A stretch of DNA of 64,000 nucleotides from Ashinkailepas kermadecensis (GCA_034440615.1 JAOTOM010004631.1:262501-326500), one strand, 5' to 3'. Counted from the first letter of the stretch, positions 45,440 through 58,009 are shown. Notes: generated from the sequence alone by a model not told the origin. Numbers and translations are program-made.

Positions 45440-46708
45440 CAGTTAGTTAGTTAGTGTCGGGGTGACGTGTGGGTTAGTTCATGCCACTGTCGGGGTGACG
45501 TGTGGGTTAGTTCATGCCACTGTCGGGGTGACGTTGGGTTTTTTTTTCATGCCACTGTCGGGGTGACGTGTGGGTTAGTTCATGCCACTGTCGGGGTGAC
45601 GTTGGGTTAGCTCATGCCACTTTCGGGGTGACGTGTGGGTTAGTTAATGCCACTGTGGGGTGACGTGTGGTTAGTTCATGCCATTGTCGGGGGGACGTGT
45701 GGGTTAGTTCATGTCACTGTCGGGGTGACGTGTGGGTTAGTTCATGCCACTGTCGGGATGACGTGTGGGTTAGTTCATGCCACTGTCGGGGTGACGTGTG
45801 GGTTAGTTCATGCCACTGTCGGGGTGACGTGTGGGTTAGTTCATGCCACTGTCGGGGTGACGTGTGGGTTCGTTCATGCCACTGTCGGGGTGACGTGTGG
45901 GTTAGCTCAACCACTGTCGGGGTGACGTGTGGGTTAGTCCATGCCATTGTCGGGGTGACGTGTGGGTTAGTTCATGTCACTGTCGGGGTGACGTGTGGGT
46001 TAGTTCATGCCACTGTCGGGGTGACGTATGGGTTAGGTCATGCCACTTTCGGGGTGACGTGTGGGTTAGTTAATGCCACTGTCGGGGTGACGTGTGGGTT
46101 AGTTCATGTCACTGTCGGGGTGACGTGTGTGTTAGTTCATGCCACTGTCGGGATGACGTGTGGGTTAGTTCATGCCACTGTCGGGGTGACGTGTGGGTTA
46201 GTTCATGCCACTGTCGGGGTGACGTGTGGGTTAGTTCATGCCACTGGCGGGGTGACGTGTGGGTTAGTTCATGCCACTGTCGGGGTGACGTGTGGGTTAG
46301 TTCATGCCACTGTCGGGGTGACGTGTGGGTTAGTTCATGCCACTGTCGGGGTGACGTGTGGGTTAGTTCATGCCACTGTCGGTGTGACGTGTGGGTTAGT
46401 TCATGCCACTGTCGGGGTGACGTGTGGGTTAGTTCATCCCACTGTCGGGGTGACGTGCGGGTTAGCTCAACCACTGTCGGGGTGACGTGTGGGTTAGTTC
46501 ATGCCACTGTCGGGGTGACGTGTGGGTAAGCTCATGCCACTACCAGAGTGGGTTAGCTCAAGCCACTGTCGGGGTGACGTGTGAGTTAGTTCATGCCAAT
46601 GTTGGGATGACTTGTGGGTTAGCTCAAGCCACTGTCGGTGTGACGTGTGGGTTAGCTCAAGCCACTGTCGGTGTGACTTGTGGGTTAGCTCACACCACTG
46701 TCGGAGTG
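45440..46708. repeat. 33-bp minisatellite, about 38 copies
   Basis: CACTGTCGGGGTGACGTGTG followed by GGTTAGTTCATGC recurs every 33 bp. A run of nine T (45539-45547) replaces part of one early unit. The last few units are shorter and more diverged. Confidence 0.97.
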
Positions 46709-47145
46709 GCAACGTTGACTTCATCGCTCATGGAGCACAGCATTAATAAGCCCGATCTGACACCTGCAGAACACCCCGCCGCCTCCCGACAATTATTGCG
46801 CTCATCGTCTGAGAGCCGTTGCAAGTCACCCGGTCGCCATTACATCTGTCGTCTGTTCACTAATAAATGCGCCATTTTCAGTCTCCAAACCTGATCAGGC
46901 GCCATTAGGGGTTCTGGACGATGGAGGACGAGAGGGCCCAATGTTGCAGGCACGGCCTTAGGCACGGGCTTAGGCACCATACCGCTTTAGGGCGCATCGA
47001 CCATGTTGATCATATAGCAGATCATATGGCAGATCCATTGGCAATCCATAAAGACTCACCTTTTCGACCTATAATTTTCGCCGAAGTGTAGGAATGTCAG
47101 GAACAAGTATAACGCATGTCAGAGAGACTTCGGCGTCCGCGGCAA
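46709..47145. other. Short unique interval
   Basis: No gene recognised; a small GGCACGGGCTTAGGCAC repeat lies near 46950. Confidence 0.6.
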
Positions 47146-49076
47146 ATGTGGCGGATGGTTCGTGTGCGCGCTCCCTGTACGTGCACCTCCAGCCACGCTG
47201 CTAGTGTTGTGTCACATGTGGCGGATGGTTCGTGTGCGCGCTCCCTGTACGTGCACCTCCAGCCACGCTGCTAGTGTTGTGTCACGTGTGGCGGATGGCT
47301 CGTGTGAGAGCTCCCTGTACGTGCACCTCCAGCCACGCTACTAGTGTTGTGTCACATGTGGCGGATGGCTGGTGTGAGAGCTCCCTGTACGTGCACCTCC
47401 AGCCACGCTTCTAGTGTTGTGTCACGTGTGGCGGATGGTTCGTGTGAGAGCTCCCTGTACGTGCACCTCCAGCCACGCTGCTAGTGTTGTGTCACATGTG
47501 GCGGATGGTTGGTGTGAGAGCTCCCTGTACGTGCACCTCCAGCCACGCTGCTAGTGTTGTGTCACATGTGGCGGATGGCTGGTGTGAGAGCTCCCTGTAC
47601 GTGCACCTCCAGCCACGCTGCTAGTGTTGTGTCACGTGTGGCGGATGGTTCGTGTGCGAGCTCCCTGTACGTGCACCTCCAGCCACGCTGCTAGTGTTGT
47701 GTCACATGTGGCGGATGGTTCGTGTGAGAGCTCCCTGTACGTGCACCTCCAGCCACGCTGCTAGTGTTGTGTCACATGTGGCGGATGGCTGGTGTGAGAG
47801 CTCCCTGTACGTGCACCTCCAGCCACGCTTCTAGTGTTGTGTCACGTGTGGCGGATGGCTGGTGTGCGAGCTCCCTGTACGTGCACCTCCAGCCACGCTG
47901 CTAGTGTTGTGTCACATGTGGCGGATGGCTGGTGTGAGAGCTCCCTGTACGTGCACCTCCAGCCACGCTACTAGTGTTGTGTCACATGTGGCGGATGGCT
48001 GGTGTGAGAGCTCCCTGTACGTGCACCTCCAGCCACGCTACTAGTGTTGTGTCACGTGTGGCGGATGGTTCGTGTGCGCGCTCCCTGTACGTGCACCTCC
48101 AGCCACGCTGCTAGTGTTGTGTCACATGTGGCGGATGGCTGGTGTGAGAGCTCCCTGTACGTGCACCTCCAGCCACGCTACTAGTGTTGTGTCACATGTG
48201 GCGGATGGCTGGTGTGAGAGCTCCCTGTACGTGCACCTCCAGCCACGCTACTAGTGTTGTGTCACATGTGGCGGATGGCTGGTGTGAGAGCTCCCTGTAC
48301 GTGCACCTCCAGCCACGCTACTAGTGTTGTGTCACATGTGGCGGATGGCTGGTGTGAGAGCTCCCTGTACGTGCACCTCCAGCCACGCTACTAGTGTTGT
48401 GTCACATGTGGCGGATGGCTGGTGTGAGAGCTCCCTGTACGTGCACCTCCAGCCACGCTGCTAGTGTTGTGTCACGTGTGGCGGATGGTTCGTGTGCGCG
48501 CTCCCTGTACGTGCACCTCCAGCCACGCTGCTAGTGTTGTGTCACATGTGGCGGATGGCTGGTGTGAGAGCTCCCTGTACGTGCACCTCCAGCCACGCTG
48601 CTAGTGTTGTGTCACGTGTGGCGGATGGTTGGTGTGAGAGCTCCCTGTACGTGCACCTCCAGCCACGCTTCTAGTGTTGTGTCACATGTGGCGGATGGCT
48701 GGTGTGCGAGCTCCCTGTACGTGCACCTCCAGCCACGCTGCTAGTGTTGTGTCACATGTGGCGGATGGCTGGTGTGCGAGCTCCCTGTACGTGCACCTCC
48801 AGCCACGCTTCTAGTGTTGTGTCACGTGTGGGTGTGGCGGACCTCAGAGTCTAGTGTTTCGTGTGCGCGCTCCCTGTACGTGCACCTCCAGCCACGCTGC
48901 TAGTGTTGTGTCACATGTGGCGGATGGCTGGTGTGAGAGCTGCGTGTGGTGTGTGGGGTGGGAGCTCCCTGTACGTGCACCTCCAGCCACGCTACTAGTG
49001 TTGTGTCACGTGTGGCGGATGGTTCGTGTGCGAGCTCCCTGTACGTGCACCTCCAGCCACGCTGCTAGTGTTGACA
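47146..49076. repeat. 70-bp minisatellite, about 27 copies
   Basis: CTCCCTGTACGTGCACCTCC is followed by AGCCACGCTGCTAGTGTTGT and GTCACATGTGGCGGATGG. Because 70 is 3n+1, 60-codon frames recur every 210 bp, each ending at the TAG inside the unit. Near 48825-48970 two irregular units carry insertions. Confidence 0.98.
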
Positions 49077-50430
49077 GCGGCCAGGTAGGATATATAGGTG
49101 GCCAGCTGGGACGGACCAGGGTCGATGCCCACAGCGGCCGCCAGCTGCCGGCTGGTGTGTCGGACACTTCAGGCGACACTGCACGGGAACCGGAGCAGGC
49201 TCTTCAGGTGGAACTAGATGGGGACATAGGCTGAGGTGGTGCACGTGAAGCTGAATGAGTAGCAGCCAGAGCCAAGGCAAAGCCATGACGTTAAATAAAC
49301 TATACAACGTCTCCTTCTAGAGCTCATCACAACCGAACCCAGAGGCAAGGGAAGAGCCGTCACCTCTTGTATCGTTACCTTGAAGTGTTCCACACAAAAC
49401 GCAAAATTTGTTTTTATACAGATTTGCCCACCAGCTCTTTTGGTTCTTTATAACGCGCTATAATTAAAGCCAAACACTCTTCTTTACACAGTTGACACCA
49501 AGTTCGAGTTTCTCCAGCCGGTGTCCCATCGGCCATCGCGAAGGCGTCGCCTTGAGCAACTCGGTCTTCGAGTAACTTTTCTGTATATAAATATCGGACA
49601 TTTAGCCAATTAGGTGAAAGCCGGATGGGGACACGTCCCCACTCTCCCCAGTGTGTCACCATCACTCGTGAGGCACTGCTCATGCTTCATCTTCGATATT
49701 GGGTGTACTTGATCGAGCACGTCTGGGACGGAAATGATAATTTTCGCAGTCCAATCAGCATCGGGAACAGCCGACATCACCAACACGGTGGCAGACTGGT
49801 CAAACTCAACAACAACATACACACACACACACACACACACACCAATATTGGGACAGCGCGAAGCTTCAAAGTTTCCACACCAACAACGCCTGAGAGCACT
49901 ATTGCTGCCTTTGGAGAGCTTTGGAGGCTCGTTCACGTCCAAATCCCACCCGTGAGACTTTCCTGTTACTCTCAGAAGGCTGCGCCGTCGGATCTCCACT
50001 CTGTGCTCTACCAGAGGAGCAGACACGTTCGAGGACGCCACTCTTCAACGGCAGCGGCTTCAGCGGCCGTATTCGGCGTCGCATAAATCCTGCGCTGACT
50101 GATCAGCGGCTTGTCATGCGGCGGCAAACAGTACAGGAGAGCGCCTACTAGTGACGTAGAATGACGTCAGTGATGCGCTTTACCAGCCGTGTCTGACCAC
50201 TGAGAGGTTGTGCCCAGAGAGGACGCCTGCACTGAGGGTGCAGAAGCTCCATGAGAGCGCGCTATGACTCGGAGGCACGAAAGGCGTTCGGCGGCGCTTT
50301 GAAGGCACATGCGGCATAAATTGAGCGCCAGTGGTGGTTATGGGTAATCTGGAGGGGCGGTGCATCGCAACGTGATGAGACAGACAAACGACGGCACCAG
50401 CGCACCCCGTCAGGTGAGCACATCCCGCAC
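49077..50430. other. Unique interval with a short (CA)n
   Basis: An (AC)n run of about 26 bp lies near 49818-49843. The minus frame 49610-50041 (143 codons) and a nearby 89-codon minus frame (49414-49683) show no recognisable domain. Confidence 0.5.
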
Positions 50431-50697
50431 ATGTGACCGTCCGCCTGGACCACGGCCCACGGCTACCGTCTGCGGTGCCGTGTAAGTTGAGGGTGCGGGG
50501 GAGAGACGAGCCATCACCATCACATCACTGGTGACGAACCATCACTGGACGTTACCATCACAGATGTGACCGTCCGCCTGGACCACGGCCCACGGCGACC
50601 GTCTGCGGTGCCGTGTAAGTTGAGGGTGAGGGGAGAGACGAACCATCACCATCACATCACTGGTGACGAACCATCACTGGACGTTACGGATTTGTCA
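50431..50697. repeat. 133-bp tandem duplication
   Basis: TGTGACCGTCCGCCTGGACC starts each copy (about 50432 and 50565), followed by matching CATCACCATCACATCACTGG blocks. Within each copy CACTGG..CCATCACTGG is itself partly repeated. Confidence 0.94.
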
Positions 50698-51684
50698 CCG
50701 TGCGAGGTACCGTCTGCGGTGTCGGGAGGGGGGGGAGGATCACAGACGAACCGTCAACAGACGAAATGCGGTTCCGGCCATTCATGAATGTGTAAAATAA
50801 TCTTGCCCGGTTTTCTTTATTAGAACGCTTGCTACTAGTTACTACTAACACATGGCAGCCGGCGTTGAGAAGTGGTGTGGGCAATTACCTCCTTGTCCGC
50901 ACGGTAAAGATCCCTCGGTGCTCTTCGACAAGAGTAGGCGAATGCTGACACCCTGACAAAATCAACTTTCTTATCAACCCTCCCCCACCCCAAAGTACAA
51001 ACTATCTTGTGGCTGAGTAGGTAAAGTAAGCTAAACTTTATCAAAACCGTCTCAACCATCTGGGAGACGGTCCCTCCGCGCTTTCAGTACCTAACGTTAC
51101 ATACACCATAACGTACAACTCCTTTCACGTAAACGCACATTTGCCTTGAACTTACATGCACACCCCACTCGCTCTCCCAGCACAGGCACAGGCAGCCGCA
51201 CAGGCAGCGCCAATGCTCTCTGTGGTTCGGTACGACTCTGGGCACACTTTCTCCCCCACCCGGTAGTCCTTCTGCGGAGGGTTCGGAGCCGCTAAGTAAC
51301 GTGGCCCGTGTTAGTTTTGTTGCATGTACGTTAGATATGCCAAAGCTCTTAGATGTAAACAAATTGGCACCCAAACCTACCTGGCGTCAAAGCGGGGTAA
51401 GGATTCCGGTCAATTTGTTTACATTTTCACGGCCATGGGACGTCACCAGGCTTAGCCAGCTGATTGTAGCAGGCAAGTGGGCATTACCCGTTGACGAATC
51501 CATATCGGTTCTGCTTTCCCGCCAGTCATGGGGCTGAAGGTAAGTCATGGGTAGGTAAGGCACGGGTGACCGTGTGAACTGCCGAGGAAGGTCAATTCCA
51601 GGCTGCCTAGTTTATACTGGTTTGGTTCATAGTGCAGACTAGCTTTTGGTTGAAAATATTTGTTACTTAGCATTGCCATGCATG
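50698..51684. other. Unique interval, no gene recognised
   Basis: Frames under 100 codons only; nothing distinctive. Confidence 0.55.
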
Positions 51685-51687
51685 ATT

Positions 51688-51776
51688 GTCACGTGATCCT
51701 GTTGACGTCACGCAGACCTGTCACGTGATCCTGTTGACGTTACGCAGGCATGTCACGTGACCCGTGACGTCACGCG
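51688..51776. repeat. About 32-bp repeat, three copies, with E-box and CRE-like motifs
   Basis: CACGTG occurs at 51690, 51722 and 51754. TGACGTCA occurs at 51703 and 51765, with TGACGTTA at 51735. Each copy thus pairs an E-box-like and a CRE-like palindrome at similar spacing. Confidence 0.85.
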
Positions 51777-51885
51777 GCGCGGTGCTGACGCGGTCCGAAC
51801 AGCACGTTCGCCGGCCCAGGCGATCGTGGAGGTCCCCGGTGCCGTGTTCAACGGTGAACGGAGTACGGACGCGGCGAGGAGTGTG

Positions 51886-52345
51886 CCGGACCGCAGGAAC
51901 ACCGCACTGCTGGTCAGCTGGTGAGGGCAGCACGGACCACAGGAACACCGCACTGCTGGTCAGCTGGCGAGGAGTGTGCTGGAGCGCAGGAGCACCGCAC
52001 TGCTGGTCAGCTGGCGAGGAGTGTGCCGGAGCGCAGGAGCACCGCACTGCTGGTCAGCTGGTGAGGGCAGCACGGACCACAGGAACACCGCACTGCTGGT
52101 CAGCTGGGCCAGGGCAGCACGGACCACACAAACACCGCACTGCTGGTCAGCTGGCGAGGAGTGTGCCGGAGCGCAGGAACACCGCACTGCTGGTCAGCTG
52201 GTGAGGGCAGCACGGACCACAGGAACACCGCACTGCTGGTCAGCTGGTGAGGGCAGCACGGACCACAGGAACACCGCACTGCTGGTCAGTTGGTGAGGGC
52301 AGCATGGACCACAGGAACACCGCACTGCTGGTCAGCCGGGCCAGA
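51886..52345. repeat. 46-47-bp minisatellite, about ten copies
   Basis: ACCGCACTGCTGGTCAGCTG is joined to either GTGAGGGCAGCACGGACCAC or GCGAGGAGTGTGCCGGAGCG, giving two interspersed subtypes. Confidence 0.95.
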
Positions 52346-52721
52346 GCAGCTCGCTGTTACCAGGCCAGAACTCCCACAAAACAACTCGACTGTCAATGAA
52401 GCGGGTGCCAGCTGAGTTGTTAGCACAACCGCTTGGCGGTTATGGTCAATACTCAAGACATCTGCCAGGCTGGTTGTCGGGGACGGTGGGTTCGAGGTGC
52501 GGCAGATAGACAGCTGATTCGCCGAAACGACAGCTGTCTGCTGTGGTGCTGCGGAGCGACAGCAGTCTGCTGGTGCGCCTAACCGATAAATGTCAGCTAT
52601 GGTGACACATCGACAGCTGTATGTCAGATCGATCTGTCGATCAGCTATGGTCTGTAAGATCTACAGCTCCCTGGCTGTCATGATTAGCAGCTATGGGTGA
52701 CTAGACACAGCGGCTGTGGTA

Positions 52722-52870
52722 TCGGATTGACAGCTGGTGTCTCGGAGTGACAGCCGGTGTGTCGGACTGGCATCCTGTGTCTCGGAGTGACAGCCGGTGT
52801 CTCGGAGTGACATCCGGTGTGTCGGACTGCCATCCGGTGTGTCGGATTGACATGTGATATATCGGACCGA
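52722..52870. repeat. 20-bp repeat, about seven copies
   Basis: TCGGAGTGACAGCCGGTGTG with variants. A looser CGACAGCTG-type repeat precedes it from about 52505. Confidence 0.88.
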
Positions 52871-53042
52871 CACCTGTCGGCTGGGACTGTCTGGTGTCGA
52901 GGTCGGCAGCGAGTCAGGGCAGACGGCTGTCCGGACCGCATGGACACCGGCCGTCACTCGGGGCAGACCGGGGCCGAACGCAGCTCCGAGCCTCTGGCGG
53001 AGTCGCCCCGGCACCTCGGCGCCGGTCCAAGTTGTTATGGAG

Positions 53043-53152
53043 GTCGGTCGGACCTGGCCTGATGGAGTCGCCCCGGCACCTCGTCGAGTCGGTCGGACCT
53101 GGCCTGATGGAGTCGCCCCGGCATCTCGTCGAGTCGGTCGGACCTGGTCTGG
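53043..53152. repeat. 45-bp repeat, two and a half copies
   Basis: GGTCGGACCTGGCCTGATGG followed by AGTCGCCCCGGCACCTCGTC. Confidence 0.92.
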
Positions 53153-53334
53153 CGGCGGCGGGTGTCACTGGAGCAGTATACCGTTGGTGCGGCAGTGGGC
53201 CGACCTGGCCTTCACTGGAGGCCGTGTGACGGACCCCGCGGCTGTTGGGGCGGCTGGGACTGACCGCTGGGGGCTGGGACGGCTGGGACTGGCCGCTGGT
53301 TTGTTGGACGGGACGACGGACCCCGCAGCAGGCG

Positions 53335-53744
53335 CTAGTCCAGCTCGGCTCTGAGTCGATCACATCGACCGAAATCACCGCGCAATTTCCGCCGGCACTG
53401 GCTCCAAACTGGGGAAGTTCTGAACGCTTGACGTCACGTTTCGGCTGAATGAGCGCTGACTGAAAACGGCAATGACCCATACCATCCACTTAAACTTAGA
53501 TTGCTGGAACGGCGAAATGGGCCAACGGAGACCGTCCAACGCCAGCACTCCCATGGGATCCAATGCTCATTGTCGTGCTGGATTTTCAATCATGTCAGAG
53601 GCACTGGAAGCTGGGCGAAGGACTACTTTTATTATTGGTGCAACCGCTTCAACTGTCCACAGATATTGCCTACAACTTATTGCACCGAATATATATCATG
53701 CCCGATCCTCCCTTCCACGATCTCTGATGCAGATGCCGACCACA
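53335..53744. other. Short unique interval
   Basis: Provides the non-repeat beginnings of very long frames that then cross the 19-bp array. No domain or gene recognised. Confidence 0.55.
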
Positions 53745-55284
53745 ACACCTGGACACCGGCCGACAGGGTGGACACCAGCCGACAGGGTGGACACCGGCCG
53801 ACAGGGTGGACACCGGCCGACAGGGTGGACACCGGCCGACAGGGTGGACACCGGCCGACAGGGTGGACACCGGCCGACAGGACAGACGCCGGCCGACAGG
53901 GTGGACACCAGCCGACAGGGTGGACACCGGCCGACAGGGCGGACACCGGCCGACAGGGTGGACACCGGCCGACAGGGTGGACACCGGCCGACAGGGCGGA
54001 CACCGGCCGACAGGGCGGACACCGGCCGACAGGGCGGACACCGGCCGACAGGGTGGACACCGGCCGACATGGTGGACACCGGCCGACAGGACACACACCG
54101 GCCGACAGGACACACACCGGCCGACAGGGCGGACACCGGCCGACAGGGTGGACACCGGCCGACAGGGTGGACACCGGCCGACAGGACACACACCAGCCGA
54201 CAGGGTGGACACCGGCCGACAGGACAGACGCCGGCCGACAGGGTGGACACCGGCCGACAGGACAGACGCCGGCCGACAGGGTGGACACCGGCCGACAGGG
54301 TGGACACCGGCCGACAGGGTGGACACCGGCCGACAGGGTGGACACCAGCCGACAGGGTGGACACCGGCCGACAGGACACACACCAGCCGACAGGATGGAC
54401 ACCGGCCGACAGGGTGGACACCGGCCGACAGGGTGGACACCGGCCGACAGGGTGGACACCGGCCGACAGGACACACACCGGCCGACAGGGTGGACACCGG
54501 CCGACAGGGTGGACACCGGCCGACAGGGTGGACACCGGCCGACAGGACAGACGCCGGCCGACAGGGTGGACACCAGCCGACAGGGTGGACACCGGCCGAC
54601 AGGGTGGACACCGGCCGACAGGGTGGACACCAGCCGACAGGGTGGACACCAGCCGACAGGGTGGACACCAGCCGACAGGGTGGACACCGGCCGACAGGGT
54701 GGACACCGGCCGACAGGGTGGACACCAGCCGACAGGGTGGACACCGGCCGACAGGGTGGACACCGGCCGACAGGGTGGACACCAGCCGACAGGGTGGACA
54801 CCAGCCGACAGGGTGGACACCAGCCGACAGGGTGGACACCAGCCGACAGGGTGGACACCAGCCGACAGGGTGGACACCGGCCGACAGGGTGGACACCGGC
54901 CGACAGGGTGGACACCGGCCGACAGGGTGGACACCGGCCGACAGGGTGGACACCGGCCGACAGGGTGGACACCGGCCGACAGGGTGGACACCGGCCGACA
55001 GGGCGAACACCGGCCGACAGGGCGGACACCGGCCGACAAGGTGGAACCCGGTCGACAGGGTGGACACCGGCCGACAGGACACACACCGGCCGACAGGACA
55101 CACACCGGCCGACAGGGTGGACACCGGCCGACAGGACACACACCGGCCGACAGGACACACACCGGCCGACAGGACACACACCGGCCGACAGGGCGGACAC
55201 CGGCCGACAGGACACACACCGGCCGACAGGGTGGACACCAGCCGACAGGACACACACCGGCCGACAGGGTGGACACCGGCCGAG
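53745..55284. repeat. 19-bp minisatellite, about 81 copies
   Basis: The unit is GTGGACACCGGCCGACAGG. Variants are ACCAGCC, GGCGGAC and the block ACACACACCGG or ACAGACGCCGG. No frame of the unit contains a stop on either strand, so six overlapping frames of about 510-660 codons result. Since 19 is 3n+1, each frame repeats a 19-residue peptide (for example TPADRVDTGRQGGHRPTGW). Variant blocks are clustered, indicating local duplication. Confidence 0.98.
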
Positions 55285-55599
55285 CATGCCGTGGCTGGCG
55301 GCCGGCCCGATGCTGCGCGCCGCCTGCCGTCGGCTTGTTGTGGTCGTTAGGGGCTCGTCAGCTGCCGACCACTCATCACCGGCCTGCGGAGGGGAGCCGC
55401 GCCGTGCCGCCGCCCGCCAGTTAAATGGCCGAGAAAAATGTGAAGACATTATTTTAAATAGAGGGATGTAACTGGAGCTAACGACGCGCCGCCGCCGGTA
55501 GCTGGTGCCGCTCCGTCATGGCTAATGTCGACCGGGCATCACTTGGAGGGCGGAGTGTCACTTGGCGGGCGGAGTGTCAGCCACGACGGGCTGTCGACA
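55285..55599. other. Short unique interval
   Basis: GC-rich with no gene recognised. CACTTGG(A/C)GGGCGGAGTGTC occurs twice near 55540-55580. Confidence 0.6.
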
Positions 55600-55990
55600 G
55601 AGGTGGCGCCCTGTCGACAGAGGTGGCGCCCTGTCGACAGAGGTGGCGCCCTGTCGACAGAGGTGGCGCCCTGTCGACAGAGGTGGCGCCCTGTCAACAG
55701 AGGTGGCGCTCTGTCGACAGAGGTGGCGCCCTGTCGACAGAGGTGGCGCCCTGTCGACAGAGGTGGCGCCCTGTCAACAGAGGTGGCGCTCTGTCGACAG
55801 AGGTGGCGCCCTGTCGACAGAGTGGCGCCCTGTCGACAGAGGTGGCGCCCTGTCGACAGACGTGGCGCCCTGACGACAGACGTGGCGCCCTATCGACAGA
55901 CGTAGCGCCCTGACGACAGACGTAGCGCCCTGACGACAGACGTGGTGCCCTGTCGACAGACGTGGCGCCCTGTCGACAGAGGTCGCGCCC
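55600..55990. repeat. 20-bp minisatellite, about 19 copies
   Basis: The unit is AGGTGGCGCCCTGTCGACAG, and each contains the palindrome TGTCGACA. The right end shows CGTGG and GACGACAG variants. Confidence 0.97.
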
Positions 55991-56008
55991 TGTTTGGTAA
56001 TTTTATAT

Positions 56009-56690
56009 GAGCTGCTGGAGGGAAGGTTTGGAAGCTTTACATGGGCTGCTGGTGAGAGGGTTTGGCAGCTTTACATAGGCTGCTGGTGGCAGTGTGTAGC
56101 AGCTTTACATGGGCTGCTGGCGGCAGGGTCTGGCAGCTTTACATGGGCTGCTGGTGAGAGGGTCTGGCAGCTTTACATAGGCTGCTGGTGGCAGTGTGTA
56201 GCAGCTTCACATGGGCTGCTGGCGGCAGGGTCTGGCAGCTTTACATGGGCTGCTGGTAACAGGGTCTGGCAGCCTTACATGAGCTGCTCGTGGCAGTGTG
56301 TAGCAGCTTCACATGGGCTGCTGGTGGCAGGGTCTGGCAGCTTTACATGGGCTGCTGGTAACAGGGTCTGGCAGCTTTACATGGGCTGCTGGTGAGAGGG
56401 TCTGGCAGCTTTACATGGGCTGCTGGTGAGAGGGTCTGGCAGCTTTACATAGGCTGCTGGTGGCAGTGTGTAGCAGCTTTATATGGGCTGCTGGCGGCAG
56501 GGTCTGGCAGCTTTACATGGGCTGCTGGTAACAGGGTCTGGCAGCTTTACATGGGCTGCTGGTGGCAGTGTGTAGCAGCTTCACATGGGCTGCTGATGGC
56601 AGGGTCTGGCAGCTTCACATGAGCTGCTGGTAACAGTGTCTGACAGCTTTACATGGGCTGCTGATGGCAGGGTCTGGCAGCTGGCAGGGT
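56009..56690. repeat. 34-bp minisatellite, about 20 copies
   Basis: AGCTTTACATGGGCTGCTGG is followed by TGAGAGGGTCTGGC, TGGCAGTGTGTAGC or TAACAGGGTCTGGC. These three tails recur in similar order, suggesting 102-bp or larger higher-order units. Confidence 0.96.
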
Positions 56691-57214
56691 AGCAGTTCGG
56701 CGGGGCGGCTGAGACAGCAGCAGTTGTCGGCAGCGTCGGAAGCCCGACAGTCTGTGTCGCTCCGTCTGCACTGCGTCTGCCTTCCGCTCCTCATGCATGG
56801 CATGCTGATGAAGGAGCACGGCGACCAGGGCAATCCCGGCGGTCCGAAGACGCACCCCAGCAGCAGTCTGCATCAGTGCTGTTCTCCGAGGGTGAAAGTT
56901 GGATCGGAACATGGTTGGTTGGATATGCACAATGTTCACGGTTAGTTGGATCTGTTCATGCATAGGTGTCATTCAGCTTTAATGTAACGTAATCATCCAA
57001 GAATACAGATTTAAATGCCTGCACTATGTCGGCTGTACTGATCCATCTGCATCGGCACAATCCAGCTGTCTGGATCCGCATCCCTCCACACTAATTGTGC
57101 GCTCTCGCCACCCACAGTCCGTAGTCATCCACCACTGCCCAATACCGACATCACCACACTGTTGGCAGGCTAGCCAAACTCAGACAACAATATAACCAGC
57201 GTGCCGTTGTGGCC
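56691..57214. other. Unique interval, no gene recognised
   Basis: Open frames are up to about 107 codons, without recognisable domains. Confidence 0.55.
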
Positions 57215-57936
57215 AGCACACCAGAGACAGCACACCAGAAGGTAACTACTGCGGGGGACGCCATCGCCACACCAGAGACGTTACAGAAGGTAACTACTGC
57301 GGGGGACGCCATCGCCACACCAGAGACGTTACAGAAGGTAACTACTGCGGGGGACGCCATCGCCACACCAGAGACGTTACAGAAGGTAACTACTGCGGGG
57401 GACGCCATCGCCACACCAGAGACGTTACAGAAGGTAGCTACTGCGGGGGGACGCCATCGCCACACCAGAGACGTTACAGAAGGTAACTACTGCGGGGGAC
57501 GCCATCGCCACACCAGAGACGTTACAGAAGGTAACTACTGCGGGAGACGCCATCGCCACACCAGAGACGTTACAGAAGGTAACTATTGCGGGAGACGCCA
57601 TCGCCACACCAGAGGCGTTACAGAAGGTAACTACTGCGGGGGACGCCATCGCCACACCAGAGGCGTTACAGAAGGTAACTACTGCGGGGGACGCCATCGC
57701 CACACCGGATACGTTACAGAAGGTAACTACTGCGGGGACGCCATCGCCACACCGGAGACGTTACAGAAGGTAACTACTGCGGGGACGCCATCGCCACACC
57801 AGAGACGTTACAGAAGGTAACTACTGCGAGGACGCCATCGCCACACCAGAGGCGTTACAGAAGGTAACTACTGCGGGGGACGCCATCGCCACACCGGATA
57901 CGTTACAGAAGGTAACTACTGCGGGGGACGACATCG
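57215..57936. repeat. 48-bp minisatellite, about 15 copies
   Basis: CGCCATCGCCACACCAGAGA is followed by CGTTACAGAAGGTAACTACT and a G-run of 4-6 bases. Single-G length changes shift the frame between units. Confidence 0.97.
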
Positions 57937-57993
57937 CCCGCCAGCAGGCCGGCCGAGAACAGCCTCTTGCTGACGAATCGTGTCTGAACACGA

Positions 57994-58009
57994 CCCCCCC
58001 CCCCCCCCC
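57994..58009. repeat. 16-C homopolymer
   Basis: Uninterrupted C run between two arrays. Confidence 0.95.

Noticed and set aside
45440..46708. Telomere-like GGGTTAG repeats
   Set aside because: GGGTTAG occurs once per 33-bp unit, not in tandem with itself.
52430..52510. Possible tRNA around GGGTTCGAGGTGC
   Set aside because: Only a box-B-like string is present; no matching D-arm, anticodon stem or acceptor stem could be built.
53472..55471. Very large proteins (500-656 residues) on both strands
   Set aside because: They are entirely the product of a stop-free 19-bp repeat; the non-repeat ends show no domain.
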